DNA of 64,000 nt from Acinetobacter brisouioides (GCF_004331075.1 NZ_SJNX01000006.1:124001-188000), one strand, 5' to 3'. Shown: positions 1-10,020, counted from the first letter of the stretch. Notes: a model not told the origin generated them from the sequence alone. A program made the numbers and translations.

Positions 1-252
1 GTACCGACCCTGTCACCTGAACAGGCAGCAGACCTCGTCGCGTATGCGATTGTGAAAAAACCGAAGAAAATCGCCACGCATTTGGGTTATCTGTCTTCAC
101 TCACTTATGCGATTGCCCCCGAAATTAACGATAGACTCATGTCCATCGGCTTTAATCTGTTCCCAAGCTCTACCGCTTCGGTCGGTGAAAAAGAAAAATT
201 AAATTGGGTTCAACGTGCCTATGCACGACTATTTCCAGGTGAGCACTGGTAA
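1..252 (+). CDS. Short-chain dehydrogenase/reductase, C-terminal end (partial)
   Basis: The reading frame is open from the first base of the window and ends at TAA 250-252, giving 83 residues of a protein whose start lies to the left. The tail, with a SPEQAAD element, an isoleucine/alanine-rich helix and a closing LFPGEHW, resembles the ends of SDR-family oxidoreductases of the Acr1 fatty acyl-CoA reductase type common in Acinetobacter. The Rossmann and YxxxK parts are outside the window, so the substrate cannot be stated. A GTG at 52 is internal to the frame and is not a likely start. Confidence 0.6.
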   Translation, partial: VPTLSPEQAADLVAYAIVKKPKKIATHLGYLSSLTYAIAPEINDRLMSIGFNLFPSSTASVGEKEKLNWVQRAYARLFPGEHW

Positions 253-263
253 ACAGCTATTTC

Positions 264-300
264 ACCAAGCCTGCTCAATACAGGCTTGGTTTCAATTTTT
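264..300. terminator. Bidirectional terminator between convergent genes
   Basis: A 10-bp perfect stem (264-273 with 281-290) and a 7-nt loop are followed by a T-rich run. It sits between the left-edge gene and the convergent DinB-like gene and can serve both. Confidence 0.75.
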
Positions 301-814
301 ATTGTAAATTCTGCTGCTCTTCAACCAACATATACACCAAATCCAACTCAGGGCAAGCATAGCCCATCGCTGTCAGTGCTGCACTTATTTGTCCACGATG
401 ATGCGTGCCATGATTAAATACATGCACTAAAGTTGCTGCATACGGTAATGACTTTGGCTGCCCTGTTGATGTTTGATAATTTAAATTTCCTGCCAAATCC
501 TGTGGATTCACTGCATTTAAAAATGTGATCCAATTCAATGTCTTTTCTTGTAATGTTTGAATTAAAACATGCCGATCCTGTTCAACAATCGTATTGAGCT
601 TAAGCGCTGGTGAATGTCCTTGTGCAAAACGCGCAAACCACAATTCATGCTCACCCAGCAAAAGATGATTCAACGTCCCAAAAATACTTTGAAAAAATAA
701 TCCACGATCTCGATAAAAATCAGCATCCGTCACATCAGCTAAAGACTGGCTTAATTTTGTAGTTGCCCAAATATTATAACGTGCCAGCAACTGCAAGCTT
801 TCTAGATTGATCAT
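299..814 (-). CDS. DinB/YfiT-family protein
   Basis: A 171-residue all-helical protein of the DinB/YfiT-like superfamily, putative metal-dependent enzymes often linked to thiol (glutathione-like) transfer or damage response. The family's metal-binding histidines are visible: one in NHLLLGEHELW near residue 50 and a pair in the C-terminal HGTHHRGQ motif near residue 137. The length is normal for the family. It is not DinB DNA polymerase IV, which shares only the name. It stands alone, converging on the SDR gene and 80 bp downstream of tex on the same strand. The real substrate is unknown. Confidence 0.8.
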   Translation of the reverse strand: MINLESLQLLARYNIWATTKLSQSLADVTDADFYRDRGLFFQSIFGTLNHLLLGEHELWFARFAQGHSPALKLNTIVEQDRHVLIQTLQEKTLNWITFLNAVNPQDLAGNLNYQTSTGQPKSLPYAATLVHVFNHGTHHRGQISAALTAMGYACPELDLVYMLVEEQQNLQ

Positions 815-857
815 TGTTATTCCCTTATTTTTTCAATCTTTTTTAATTGTATGTCAT

Positions 858-884
858 AAAAAAACCTCCCCGAAGGGAGGTTTC
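858..884 (-). terminator. tex terminator
   Basis: A 9-bp stem (862-870 with 875-883) with a CGAA loop is followed on the minus strand by a run of T. It lies 12 bp after the tex stop codon. Confidence 0.85.
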
Positions 885-895
885 ATCAGTTCAAA

Positions 896-3250
896 TTATT
901 TTGAACCTTTAATTCCTGCTTGTAGCAACAACGCACCTAAACCACCAATTTTTTGCTCTTGTGGTTTATGGTTTTGAGGTTTTTGACCACCTTGACGTTG
1001 TGAGCGCTCACCTTGAGGGCGTGATTGCTGACGTTTTGGTTTACGATCCGCTTGTTCAGCAGAGTTTTCACGACGTGGTTGACGCTGTGCTTTCGCTGGT
1101 GCTTGCGACCCTTCAGGACGCATACTCAAATTCACACGATGACGTTCTGCATCGACCTGAATTACACGCACTTTCACGATTTGACCTGGTTTCACCACTT
1201 TATGTGGGTCAGAAACAAATTCATTTGCCAATTCAGAAATATGCACTAAACCATCATGATGCACACCAATATCTACAAACGCGCCAAAATTAGTCACGTT
1301 TGTCACAACACCTTCAAGTTCCATGCCTTCAGTCAACTGAGCGACATCGGTAATATCTTCACGGAACTTGGCTGTACGGAATTCTGGACGTGGGTCACGA
1401 CCTGGCTTTTCAAGTTCAGACAAAACATCTTGAATGGTCGGTAAACCAAATTGTTCATCGACGAACTGTGTCGCATCAACTTGACGAATAATTTCAGTAT
1501 TGCCAATGATATCTTTAACTGTCGTTGCTTTCGCAGCCACAATTTTCTCAACCAAGCCATAACTTTCAGGGTGAACAGCAGAAGCATCTAACGGCTCAGC
1601 ACCTTCCTGAATACGCAAGAAACCTGCTGCTTGTTCAAAAGTACGTTCACCTAAACGTGGCACTTTTTTCAAGGCTTGACGCGTATCAAAACGACCATGC
1701 TCTTTACGATATTCGACAATTTGCTGAGCAATCGATTTATTTAGGCCTGCAATATAGCCCAAAATCGCCGCAGATGCCGTGTTGACATCAACACCTACCG
1801 CATTCACACAGTCCTCAACAACAGCATCTAGGGTTTTCGCTAAACCTGTTTGATTAACATCGTGTTGGTACTGACCTACACCAATTGATTTTGGATCGAT
1901 TTTCACCAACTCAGCCAGTGGGTCTTGTAAACGACGGGCAATCGAAACTGCACCACGAATCGAAACATCAAGTTCAGGTAATTCTTGTGATGCAAGCTCA
2001 CTTGCCGAATACACCGATGCACCTGCTTCGCTGACCGTAATACGCGTCAACTGAAGGTCAGTGTTTTGCGCCATCATTTCCACAACTACAGCTTCAGTTT
2101 CACGGCTTGCTGTGCCGTTACCAATCGCAATCAATTCAACCTGATGTTCACGGCAAAGACGTGCCAACTCAGCAATTGAACCTGCTTTATCTTCTTTTGG
2201 TGCAAATGGATAAATCGTGCTGTGTGCAACTACATCGCCTGACTGATTTACAACAGCCAATTTCACGCCTGTACGGATACCAGGGTCAACACCCAGCGTA
2301 CAACGTGCTCCTGCTGGTGCAGACAACAACAAGTGACGTAAGTTTTCAGCAAAGACATTCATCGCCTCCGCTTCAGCTGCCAAACGTTTCTCTGTCAGTA
2401 AAGAATGTTCGATTTGCGGGCGAATTTTACCAAGCCAAAATAGTTTCGCAGTTTGCTTTAAGAAATCTTGACGCGCTTGCGGCTGAACCTGATCCAGATT
2501 GTACTCAGTTTCGATACGTACTAATGCAGGATCATCTTCACCATCGACTTTTAAGCCCAAGACATTTTCTTGGCGACCACGTAACATTGCCAACAAACGA
2601 TGCGATGGAACTTTGTTGAAATTTTCTGAAAACTCAAAGTAGTCGCGGAACTTTTTGCCAACTTCTTTTTTCTCATCAGAAGCAACCGCACTTTTTAAAA
2701 TGGCAGTTTTTGCAAATAGCGCTTTTAATTCTGTGGTCAGTGCAATATTTTGCGCCCAGTCATCAATAATAATGTGCTGAACCGCATCAAGTTGGCTGTC
2801 GACATCTGGATAATCAGCATGTTCAAAGCCTGCTAATGCAGCAGCTGGTTCAATCTGTTCAACCAAGATCTTCTCTGCGGCAACGCCTAAGCCAGCTTCT
2901 TTCGCTTTAAAGGATTTGCTGGTACGTTTTGGGCGGTATGGCGCATAAATTTCTTCAAGCCCATTCTTGGTGTCTGCTGCATTGACGCGTGCCAATAAAT
3001 CATCATTGAGCTTGTTTTGTTCTTGTAATGATTGAATTACTTTTTCACGACGCTCGTAGAGATCACGCAAATAACTCAAGCGCGTATCGAGCTGACGTAG
3101 TTGTGTATCGTCTAAGCCTTGGGTGACTTCTTTACGGTAGCGGGCAATAAACGGAACACTTGCGCCTTCATCAATTAAGCGAATCGCAGCTTCTACTTGG
3201 TTCGGACGTACGGCAAGCTCGCTTGCCAACTGCTGAACGAGGTCAGTCAT
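896..3250 (-). CDS. tex: Tex-family transcription accessory / S1 RNA-binding protein
   Basis: A 784-residue homologue of Tex, a nucleic-acid-binding protein that associates with transcription in bacteria. In order are visible the N-terminal helical Tex domain, a YqgF-like RNase H fold (TLGVDPGIRTGVK near residue 320), helix-hairpin-helix repeats around residues 490-560, and a C-terminal S1 domain (EGVVTNVTNFGAFVDIGVH). A basic, Gln/Arg/Pro-rich tail of about 60 residues follows. The frame extends upstream to an ATG at 3265, but the ATG at 3250 is preferred because GGGA lies at suitable spacing before it and the Tex fold begins there. It is monocistronic, with its own terminator. Confidence 0.93.
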   Translation of the reverse strand: MTDLVQQLASELAVRPNQVEAAIRLIDEGASVPFIARYRKEVTQGLDDTQLRQLDTRLSYLRDLYERREKVIQSLQEQNKLNDDLLARVNAADTKNGLEEIYAPYRPKRTSKSFKAKEAGLGVAAEKILVEQIEPAAALAGFEHADYPDVDSQLDAVQHIIIDDWAQNIALTTELKALFAKTAILKSAVASDEKKEVGKKFRDYFEFSENFNKVPSHRLLAMLRGRQENVLGLKVDGEDDPALVRIETEYNLDQVQPQARQDFLKQTAKLFWLGKIRPQIEHSLLTEKRLAAEAEAMNVFAENLRHLLLSAPAGARCTLGVDPGIRTGVKLAVVNQSGDVVAHSTIYPFAPKEDKAGSIAELARLCREHQVELIAIGNGTASRETEAVVVEMMAQNTDLQLTRITVSEAGASVYSASELASQELPELDVSIRGAVSIARRLQDPLAELVKIDPKSIGVGQYQHDVNQTGLAKTLDAVVEDCVNAVGVDVNTASAAILGYIAGLNKSIAQQIVEYRKEHGRFDTRQALKKVPRLGERTFEQAAGFLRIQEGAEPLDASAVHPESYGLVEKIVAAKATTVKDIIGNTEIIRQVDATQFVDEQFGLPTIQDVLSELEKPGRDPRPEFRTAKFREDITDVAQLTEGMELEGVVTNVTNFGAFVDIGVHHDGLVHISELANEFVSDPHKVVKPGQIVKVRVIQVDAERHRVNLSMRPEGSQAPAKAQRQPRRENSAEQADRKPKRQQSRPQGERSQRQGGQKPQNHKPQEQKIGGLGALLLQAGIKGSK

Positions 3251-3566
3251 CGTGTTTGATCCCATAAGGAATAAGAACTAAAAGCAGTGATTATAAAGAC
3301 CATGCTCGTAAAATCTACAGAAATTATGTCCAAAAACTAAAATTATCATCATCATTTAGTTGTTTCTTGGTTTTTCCGTTCTTAATATGGCTTATATTTG
3401 GGAAAAAGAGCTGGATAAAATCAATTGAATAAAATTTAGGTAAAATAACTTAGACGACTGTATATATTTGTTAATTTGAGCAAATTAATACATAGCAATA
3501 AGTATTATGAAAGCATTATACTCAAAGCATCGACTATTATATAAATGATAATCAAGGGAGCACTTC

Positions 3567-4331
3567 ATGAGTTTAGTGGTACCTGCTGACAATAAAGATG
3601 TCGCACTTCACGACACTGATCGCGTTGAACGAATTTTGGTCGTAGATGATGACGTTCGTCTTCGTACTTTATTGCAACGTTTTTTAGAAGATAAAGGCTT
3701 TGTCGTGAAAACTGCTCACGATGCCACTCAAATGGATCGCTTGTTACAACGTGAGTTGTTTTCACTGATCGTGCTCGATTTCATGCTGCCTGTGGAAGAT
3801 GGTTTAAGTATCTGCCGTCGTTTACGCCAGTCCAATATTGATACACCAATCATTATGCTCACTGCACGTGGCAGCGATTCTGACCGTATTTCAGGTCTAG
3901 ATGCAGGTGCAGATGACTATTTGCCAAAGCCATTTAACCCAAATGAATTGCTTGCGCGTATCCGTGCCATTTTACGTCGCCAAGTGCGTGAAGTTCCAGG
4001 CGCACCAAGCCAGCATATGGAAGTGGTGAGTTTTGGCCCTTGGTCACTCGACTTGTCAACTCGCACCTTGACTCGTGAAGGTCAAGTGGTCACCTTAACC
4101 ACAGGTGAGTTTGCTGTCCTTAAAGCACTGGTACAGCATCCGCGTGAACCGTTAACTCGTGACAAGCTGATGAACCTTGCTCGTGGTCGTGAATGGGGTG
4201 CAATGGAACGTTCAATTGACGTACAGGTTTCTCGCTTGCGCCGCCTCATTGAAGATAACCCTGCACGTGCCCGTTATATTCAAACCGTTTGGGGTGTCGG
4301 CTATGTGTTTGTTCCAGATGGTGCTGAATAA
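3567..4331 (+). CDS. ompR: Two-component response regulator OmpR
   Basis: A 254-residue OmpR/PhoB-type DNA-binding response regulator. The receiver domain (about residues 22-135) shows the acidic cluster D27-D29, the phospho-acceptor D71 in VLDFMLP, T99 and K121. A winged-helix domain follows (about 150-250) with the family's RSIDVQVSRLRR recognition region. GGGAG lies 8-9 bp before ATG 3567. envZ follows after 15 bp, so the two form one operon. In Acinetobacter this pair is the osmotic/envelope regulator. The N-terminal extension of about 20 residues before the receiver is typical of the genus. Confidence 0.93.
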   Translation: MSLVVPADNKDVALHDTDRVERILVVDDDVRLRTLLQRFLEDKGFVVKTAHDATQMDRLLQRELFSLIVLDFMLPVEDGLSICRRLRQSNIDTPIIMLTARGSDSDRISGLDAGADDYLPKPFNPNELLARIRAILRRQVREVPGAPSQHMEVVSFGPWSLDLSTRTLTREGQVVTLTTGEFAVLKALVQHPREPLTRDKLMNLARGREWGAMERSIDVQVSRLRRLIEDNPARARYIQTVWGVGYVFVPDGAE

Positions 4332-4346
4332 TTAGGGCGATCTTAC

Positions 4347-5759
4347 GTGACACCTGAACCAAATAACCCGAAGAATAATATTGTTCTCGATTCTTCGGGT
4401 TACTATGCAAAACCACGAAGCCAATTTGAACGCCTTTTAGACAAATTAAAACCGCGTTCAGCTGCACTACGCACCACAGTTCTTGTGACTTTTGTGGTGT
4501 GTTTTAGCTTGTTTATGTCGCTATGGTTCATTTGGCGCACCCTATACTTGCCTGAGCTGCAACAACACGCAGGTTATCTGGCAATTGAATCGGAAATTAT
4601 TCATAATCCAAATTTTAAAATTATAAATAATGGCAAGGAAGTCCCCGTCGATGCATGGCTCAATAAACGTTTAGGCGTCGAGTTCATTACCGATGATAGC
4701 AAACGCCCAGCAATTATTGACAAACCGATTGCCGATTTCTTTACCAACCGTATTGAGAAAAGTTTAGCTAGTTCAATTAACGCCGACCAAAAAGATGTTA
4801 CGGTATTTTTTAAATTCAAGCCTACACCGAGTATTTGGGTACAAACTCCGAATATGCATGGTGGATGGATTCGTGAACCTTTAAAAAATTACGCAAACTA
4901 TAGTTTGGAACTGATTTTAGGATGGTTTCTCGGTGTCCCAATTTTATCTGCCATTATTATTTTAACATTGGTGCGTCAGCTTAACCGCCCACTGAAACGC
5001 CTGCAAAATGCGGCTAACAGTTATAGTAAAACAGGTAAAGCTCCCTTTTTAACGACCAACCATGGCCCTTTAGAGATTCGAGAGGTCAACCAAGCGTTTA
5101 ACCATATGATTTATACGCTTGAGCAAATTGAGAAAGACCGCCAGATTATGCTAGCAGGTATTTCCCATGACTTACGAACTCCCCTGACCCGTATTCGCCT
5201 GACTGCCGAAATGCTACCCGATGAATTTTTGCGTGACGGATTGATTTATGACGTTGAAGATATGGACGCGATTTTAAATCAGTTCATTTCCTATATGCGA
5301 GATGGATCGGATGAAGAACTTTCTGATACCAATATCAATACCTTGCTGCAAGAGCTAGTCGTACAGTTTAAACCACTGGATATTCGCTTTACACCAGAAC
5401 CACTACCGATCATTCCTGCACGAAGCTTATCGCTCAAGCGCCTGATTGGGAATTTAATCAATAACTCCAAACGCTATGGTGCAGAACCGATTGAGCTTTC
5501 AGCCAGTGTTGATGCTGACAAAATCAAGATTTGTGTTGCCGATCATGGTGAAGGCATTCCTGCCGATCAAATCGAAGAATTGATGCAGCCTTTTGTACGT
5601 GGCAATAGTGCTCGTACCGTTCAGGGCAGTGGCCTAGGTCTGGCAATTGTGAAACGTATTGTCGATATTCATCAGGGTGAACTAACTTTACGTAATCGTG
5701 CTGAAGGTGGATTTGAAGCGATTATTTTGTTGCCTGTTGCTAAAGCTGAAAAATTATAA
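4347..5759 (+). CDS. envZ: Sensor histidine kinase EnvZ
   Basis: A 470-residue inner-membrane histidine kinase, partner of OmpR. Transmembrane segments lie near residues 43-66 and 188-208 and flank a periplasmic sensor region. A HAMP linker follows, then the dimerisation/phosphotransfer helix with H274 in the SHDLRTPL motif, and a HATPase domain with an N box (LIGNLINNSKRYG), DHGEGIP and GSGLGLAIV glycine boxes. Translation starts at GTG 4347. The 15-bp gap to ompR supports cotranscription. No terminator of note follows apart from an AT-rich stretch. Confidence 0.92.
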   Translation: MTPEPNNPKNNIVLDSSGYYAKPRSQFERLLDKLKPRSAALRTTVLVTFVVCFSLFMSLWFIWRTLYLPELQQHAGYLAIESEIIHNPNFKIINNGKEVPVDAWLNKRLGVEFITDDSKRPAIIDKPIADFFTNRIEKSLASSINADQKDVTVFFKFKPTPSIWVQTPNMHGGWIREPLKNYANYSLELILGWFLGVPILSAIIILTLVRQLNRPLKRLQNAANSYSKTGKAPFLTTNHGPLEIREVNQAFNHMIYTLEQIEKDRQIMLAGISHDLRTPLTRIRLTAEMLPDEFLRDGLIYDVEDMDAILNQFISYMRDGSDEELSDTNINTLLQELVVQFKPLDIRFTPEPLPIIPARSLSLKRLIGNLINNSKRYGAEPIELSASVDADKIKICVADHGEGIPADQIEELMQPFVRGNSARTVQGSGLGLAIVKRIVDIHQGELTLRNRAEGGFEAIILLPVAKAEKL

Positions 5760-6028
5760 AAGATCAACCCCCCTTTTGAACATCTGGAAAAAAACATTGC
5801 AATCCTGAAATAAAATGATCATTTATTCATCATTTTTTATTTAGACAAAGGTTTGATTTATTTTCAATAAAATAAACAATTTCAATGACTTAAAATTCAT
5901 TTATTTACTTGATATTCATATTTATTTTAAAAATTAGACATTAGCCTAACAAGCATGAAAATTACCTAACCAGAGGGTAGAATCGCCTCTGCATAACTTA
6001 AAAATCCATTTTTTTTTGAGAGTAGAAC

Positions 6029-7522
6029 ATGTCATTAGATCGTATTCGCTTAGCTTCATTACATGACAAAGTCATTTCAGCCGAGCAAGCAGCAGAACTA
6101 ATTCAAGATGGTATGACAGTAGGGATGAGCGGTTTTACTCGTGCTGGTGAAGCAAAAGCAGTTCCTTTGGCCTTAGTAAAGCGCGCCAAAACAAATCCAT
6201 TAAAAATTAGCCTAGTGACTGGGGCAAGTTTAGGAAACGACCTAGACAAACAGTTGACTGAAGCGGGTGTACTTGCTCGTCGTATGCCTTTCCAAGTTGA
6301 CAATACACTACGCAAAGCCATCAACAATGGTCAAGTCATGTTTATTGACCAACATTTGTCTGAAACTGTTGAGCAAATGCGTGGCTACCAAATTAAGCGC
6401 CCAGAAATCGCAATCATTGAAGCTGTTGCTATTACTGAAACAGGTAGCATCATTCCAACAACCTCTGTAGGTAACTCTGCAAGCTTTGTAGAATACGCTG
6501 ACCAAGTCATTGTTGAAATCAATACCTCTGTAAGTACTGATTTTGAAGGCGTACATGATATTTACATTCCAACACCACGCCCAAACCGCGAACCAATTCC
6601 TTTAACTTATTCTGAACAACGTATTGGTACTACAGGTATTAACGTTGACCCTGCAAAAATTGCAGCGATTGTCTTCAATGATACACCAGACTCTCCATCT
6701 AACGTGACTGACCCAGATGAAGAAACTCAAGCGATTGCCAATCACCTTATTGATTTCTTCGAACAAGAAGTTGCCGAAGGTCGCTTGCCACATAATCTAG
6801 CACCATTACAAGCAGGGATTGGTTCAATTGCTAATGCCGTATTAACAGGTTTTAAACACTCAAGCTTTGAAAATCTGGTGATGTATTCTGAAGTATTACA
6901 AGACTGTACTTTTGAATTGATCGATGCTGGTAAAATGACCTTTGCTTCAGGCTGTTCAATGACCTTGTCTGAAAAATGCGGCAACCGCGTATTCGGTAAC
7001 TTGGCTCACTACAAAGACAAATTCGTACTACGCCCACAAGAAATTTCAAACATTCCTGAAATCGTGCGTCGTTTAGGCATCATCGGTATCAATACTGCAC
7101 TTGAATTTGACATTTACGGTAACGTGAACTCAACACACGTTTGTGGTACTCACATGATGAACGGTATTGGCGGTTCAGGTGACTTCGCTCGTAATGCCAA
7201 CATTGCAATCTTTGTAACCAAATCAATTGCAAAAGGCGGTGCGATCTCTTCTGTAGTACCAATGGCATCTCACGTTGACCATGCCAACCATGACGTCGAC
7301 ATTTTAGTCACTGAGCAAGGTCTTGCCGATCTTCGTGGTCTCGCTCCACGTGAACGCGCGCGCGCCATTATCGACAACTGTGCACACCCTGATTACAAAG
7401 CTGCCTTAAATGATTACTTTGACCGTGCTTGTGAAAAAGGTGGTCAAACTCCTCACGTTCTTGAAGAAGCGCTTTCTTGGCACATCAACTTCAAAACAAC
7501 AGGTAAAATGCTGACTGACTAA
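6029..7522 (+). CDS. Succinyl-CoA:acetate CoA-transferase / acetyl-CoA hydrolase family
   Basis: A 497-residue member of the Cat1/AarC (ScpC-like) family, which moves CoA between succinyl-CoA and acetate (or other short acids) and can take the place of succinyl-CoA synthetase or detoxify acetate. The conserved active-site glutamate is E288 in YSEVLQD. The GIGSIANAV and GIGGSGDFARNA CoA-binding loops are intact. The length matches the family. The 270-bp AT-rich leader upstream holds its promoter. It is a single gene with a strong terminator structure after it. The preferred acyl donor cannot be read from sequence. Confidence 0.88.
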   Translation: MSLDRIRLASLHDKVISAEQAAELIQDGMTVGMSGFTRAGEAKAVPLALVKRAKTNPLKISLVTGASLGNDLDKQLTEAGVLARRMPFQVDNTLRKAINNGQVMFIDQHLSETVEQMRGYQIKRPEIAIIEAVAITETGSIIPTTSVGNSASFVEYADQVIVEINTSVSTDFEGVHDIYIPTPRPNREPIPLTYSEQRIGTTGINVDPAKIAAIVFNDTPDSPSNVTDPDEETQAIANHLIDFFEQEVAEGRLPHNLAPLQAGIGSIANAVLTGFKHSSFENLVMYSEVLQDCTFELIDAGKMTFASGCSMTLSEKCGNRVFGNLAHYKDKFVLRPQEISNIPEIVRRLGIIGINTALEFDIYGNVNSTHVCGTHMMNGIGGSGDFARNANIAIFVTKSIAKGGAISSVVPMASHVDHANHDVDILVTEQGLADLRGLAPRERARAIIDNCAHPDYKAALNDYFDRACEKGGQTPHVLEEALSWHINFKTTGKMLTD

Positions 7523-7536
7523 TTAAGCCCAGTATT

Positions 7537-7615
7537 GAATTTTCATGGTTATTACCATGAAAATTCAGATATAAAAAAGCACGCTTGAAAGCGTGCTTTT
7601 TTATATCTGAATTTT
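7537..7615. terminator. Two overlapping hairpins after the CoA-transferase
   Basis: A 13-bp perfect stem (7537-7549 with 7554-7566) overlaps a 26-bp perfect stem (7560-7585 with 7590-7615, TGAA loop). The shared arm 7560-7566 means only one can form fully at a time. The larger has poly-T/poly-A on both arms and can terminate both convergent genes. Confidence 0.85.
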
Positions 7616-7633
7616 GATTCGAACGATGAAAAT

Positions 7634-8893
7634 CTAGAATTTTAAGCTGTATTCCATCCCAATAATGTCCTGATCCATGCTCAAATTCGCCTGCCCTCCA
7701 CCAAATGCTGGTGAAATTGAACCATGCACCGTTTTTTCCAGTGCACGAGTATAAGCAAGACTGACTTCCTGCTTACGATCAATATTCCATGTTGCTCCAA
7801 TACTCACATGCTGTTGTACTACACCCGGCGCCAAAATATTCAGAAAAGTCTGATTTGCCTGTACTGGCTGATCGTTATAACTATATCCCGCGCGTAAAGT
7901 CAGTTTTGGCAATGCCTGATAGGTCGCAGAAACCTTATAGACATTAATATCTTTCCAGCCAAAACCTGGCCCGTTGGCTGTTCCAAAAGTATTCCCCGCC
8001 ATCACCTGTGCAACATCGAGTTGATTACCCACCGATTTAACATCAGAATAGTTAATACGCTGATAATCAGCAGCAACCGATAATGTTGGCGTCAACTGAT
8101 AGTTCAGACCCACACCATAATTTTCTGGTACATCAAAACTACCATTTTCGGCAAATAGACCTTCATACTTTTTAAAACGACTGGCATGAATTTTTGAGGC
8201 ATAGGTTGCACCCACAGTCAGTTGATCATTGAGCTTGGCTGACCAGCCAATACGCGCCCCAACACCCGTTGAATCATCATTACCGCGGTTACTCATGGCA
8301 TTTTTATCTTGGGAAAAACCACCAAAGACGTCTCCACCAATCCCTTTTGCCTGAAAACGCTGGTATAAAATATTGGCTGCTAGTGCAATCGACTGGTTAT
8401 CTGCATATTTCCAAGAAATGGCAGGAGAAATAAATAGCTGACTTAAGCTAACCCCTGCACTACCTGTATTGTTAAAAGCAGCATACGGGTTCTTTTTATA
8501 ATTGGTGTCCATGCCGCCATTACCATAAACCGTAATCCCCGCAGTCCACTGATCATTAATTGGGTGACTGTAACCAAAACTCGGAATGACAAAAGATTTG
8601 CGACTGTTCCCATCATAATGGCCATCTGCACCCGCACCATTCCCCACAATATCTGCTTCACGATCTGGCATAAACAGGGTTGCACTAGCATCAAAACGTT
8701 GCCCTATCCAGCTAAGACCTGCAGGGTTACTAGCAATAGTCAAACTGTCCTGAAAGTTAGCAATGGATGTCCCAGAATTACCTTGTGACGTCACACTATA
8801 AGCATTCATGAAATAACCATTGGTTGCAAAGGCATTGGTTACAAAGAAAGGAAGCATTGCTGCAAGAGCCAAGAGTTGGGGCTTCAATTTCAT
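7634..8893 (-). CDS. OmpP1/FadL/TodX-family outer-membrane transporter
   Basis: A 419-residue outer-membrane beta-barrel of the FadL family, which carries long-chain fatty acids and other hydrophobic compounds through the outer membrane. A Sec signal peptide (MKLKPQLLALAAMLPFFVTNAFA) is followed by the family's N-terminal hatch start (TNGYFMNAYSVTSQGNSGTS), alternating barrel strands and a C-terminal aromatic residue (YSLKF). The length is normal. It converges on the CoA-transferase gene. Substrate specificity is not readable. Confidence 0.88.
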   Translation of the reverse strand: MKLKPQLLALAAMLPFFVTNAFATNGYFMNAYSVTSQGNSGTSIANFQDSLTIASNPAGLSWIGQRFDASATLFMPDREADIVGNGAGADGHYDGNSRKSFVIPSFGYSHPINDQWTAGITVYGNGGMDTNYKKNPYAAFNNTGSAGVSLSQLFISPAISWKYADNQSIALAANILYQRFQAKGIGGDVFGGFSQDKNAMSNRGNDDSTGVGARIGWSAKLNDQLTVGATYASKIHASRFKKYEGLFAENGSFDVPENYGVGLNYQLTPTLSVAADYQRINYSDVKSVGNQLDVAQVMAGNTFGTANGPGFGWKDINVYKVSATYQALPKLTLRAGYSYNDQPVQANQTFLNILAPGVVQQHVSIGATWNIDRKQEVSLAYTRALEKTVHGSISPAFGGGQANLSMDQDIIGMEYSLKF

Positions 8894-9234
8894 GATGGGT
8901 CATGTAGTAGTTAAGACATTCATATTGTATTCATTTTGAATATCTATTTTTATAATAAAAACTAAGATGCTTTCCATTATTTTTCATATAGAAGATTGGT
9001 GTTATCCATACCTAATCCAACTGAAAACCAAATCTCCAGTTCGGGTTATGGCACTATTTTTTCTACATTCTAAGCAATGTGTTATATCAGATTACTCCTT
9101 GCTGCTTCGAATAATGCTACAAAGCAACTCAGGCATGCAGCTCATTCAAAGACCATCGTGTTGCAAAAGCCCCGATCCTGATCGAGGCTTTTGATATTTC
9201 GGTAAGGATACGAAGTTAAATTTTCAACAGTATT
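8894..9234. other. Intergenic region, no gene
   Basis: It contains the upstream region of the FadL-like gene and, at 9165-9192, an imperfect hairpin that lies just after the next minus-strand gene. I see no convincing coding sequence here. Confidence 0.6.
9165..9192 (-). terminator. Terminator of the cupredoxin/FTR1/outer-membrane operon
   Basis: An inverted repeat with arms beginning AAAAGCC and ending GGCTTTT and one central mismatch lies 43 bp past the stop of the minus-strand gene ending at 9235. Confidence 0.6.
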
Positions 9235-9981
9235 TTAGAATTCGTATTCCATTTGCAAACGCAAGGTCGTGTTTGGCGTGGCATGATTTGTTCCTGCCAA
9301 TACTGCAGTATTCCAGCGGATCGCTTGTTTGGTTCCTGTTTTGATTTTACCAAACAGTGCAGGGCCTATCTTAAACTCTTGCTCCGAAGAAGAGCGCCAG
9401 TTATCCCACTGCCCAACATTACCAAAAGCTTGTACACCCCATTCCAGTTTTTCGGTATTGCCCAGATGCTTCACTTGCACCTGATAATGTAGTTCAGTAT
9501 CAAAAACTTCACTGGCATGCACATGTCTCTGGAACAGCACATTAAAATTGGCCTGATAATTGTTCCATAATGTCTGGAACATCGGACCATAGGTCAGCTC
9601 ATAGCCTTCAGCATGATTTTGTGGGCGTTCCACCTCAAGTAAAAAGCCAACATCGACTGGATACTTGCCTGTCTCGGTCAGCTGGAAACGGTTTTCCCAT
9701 TCCCATGCATCAAAACTGGTCGACTCGCCAGCTGGTTTGGCATACTTGGCATACAGTTCAGTGAACCACCATGGCGTTGGGGTAAAACCATAACCTATCG
9801 AATAGGCAGATTCTGAACGACCATCACGATTACGCTGGACACCAACCTTAGTGTCAATTTCCTGTTCGCCATACTCGATTGTAGGTGTACGTACATATTC
9901 ATCGGGACCTGCATGCGCTGCAGTCATTAAAAACAGGCACAATAATGCTCCTGCCTGAAAGGCACTCTTGTTCACTAACAT
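9235..9981 (-). CDS. Predicted outer-membrane beta-barrel protein
   Basis: A 248-residue protein with a signal peptide ending in AHA and many short amphipathic strands, closing in MEYEF with a terminal phenylalanine as in outer-membrane barrels. I do not recognise a named family. It is the last gene of a minus-strand group after the cupredoxin gene and the ruined FTR1 permease. This suggests a periplasmic/outer-membrane accessory role in iron or copper handling, an inference from position only. ATG 9981 is directly followed by the hydrophobic signal. Confidence 0.7.
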   Translation of the reverse strand: MLVNKSAFQAGALLCLFLMTAAHAGPDEYVRTPTIEYGEQEIDTKVGVQRNRDGRSESAYSIGYGFTPTPWWFTELYAKYAKPAGESTSFDAWEWENRFQLTETGKYPVDVGFLLEVERPQNHAEGYELTYGPMFQTLWNNYQANFNVLFQRHVHASEVFDTELHYQVQVKHLGNTEKLEWGVQAFGNVGQWDNWRSSSEQEFKIGPALFGKIKTGTKQAIRWNTAVLAGTNHATPNTTLRLQMEYEF

Positions 9982-10020
9982 CTTTATTTCCTTTTCCTTG
10001 AGATAACTGCAGTAAGCTAT

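Noticed and set aside
961..2619. Several long frames on the plus strand within tex
   Set aside because: They are shadows of the tex coding sequence; none has a ribosome-binding site or family features.
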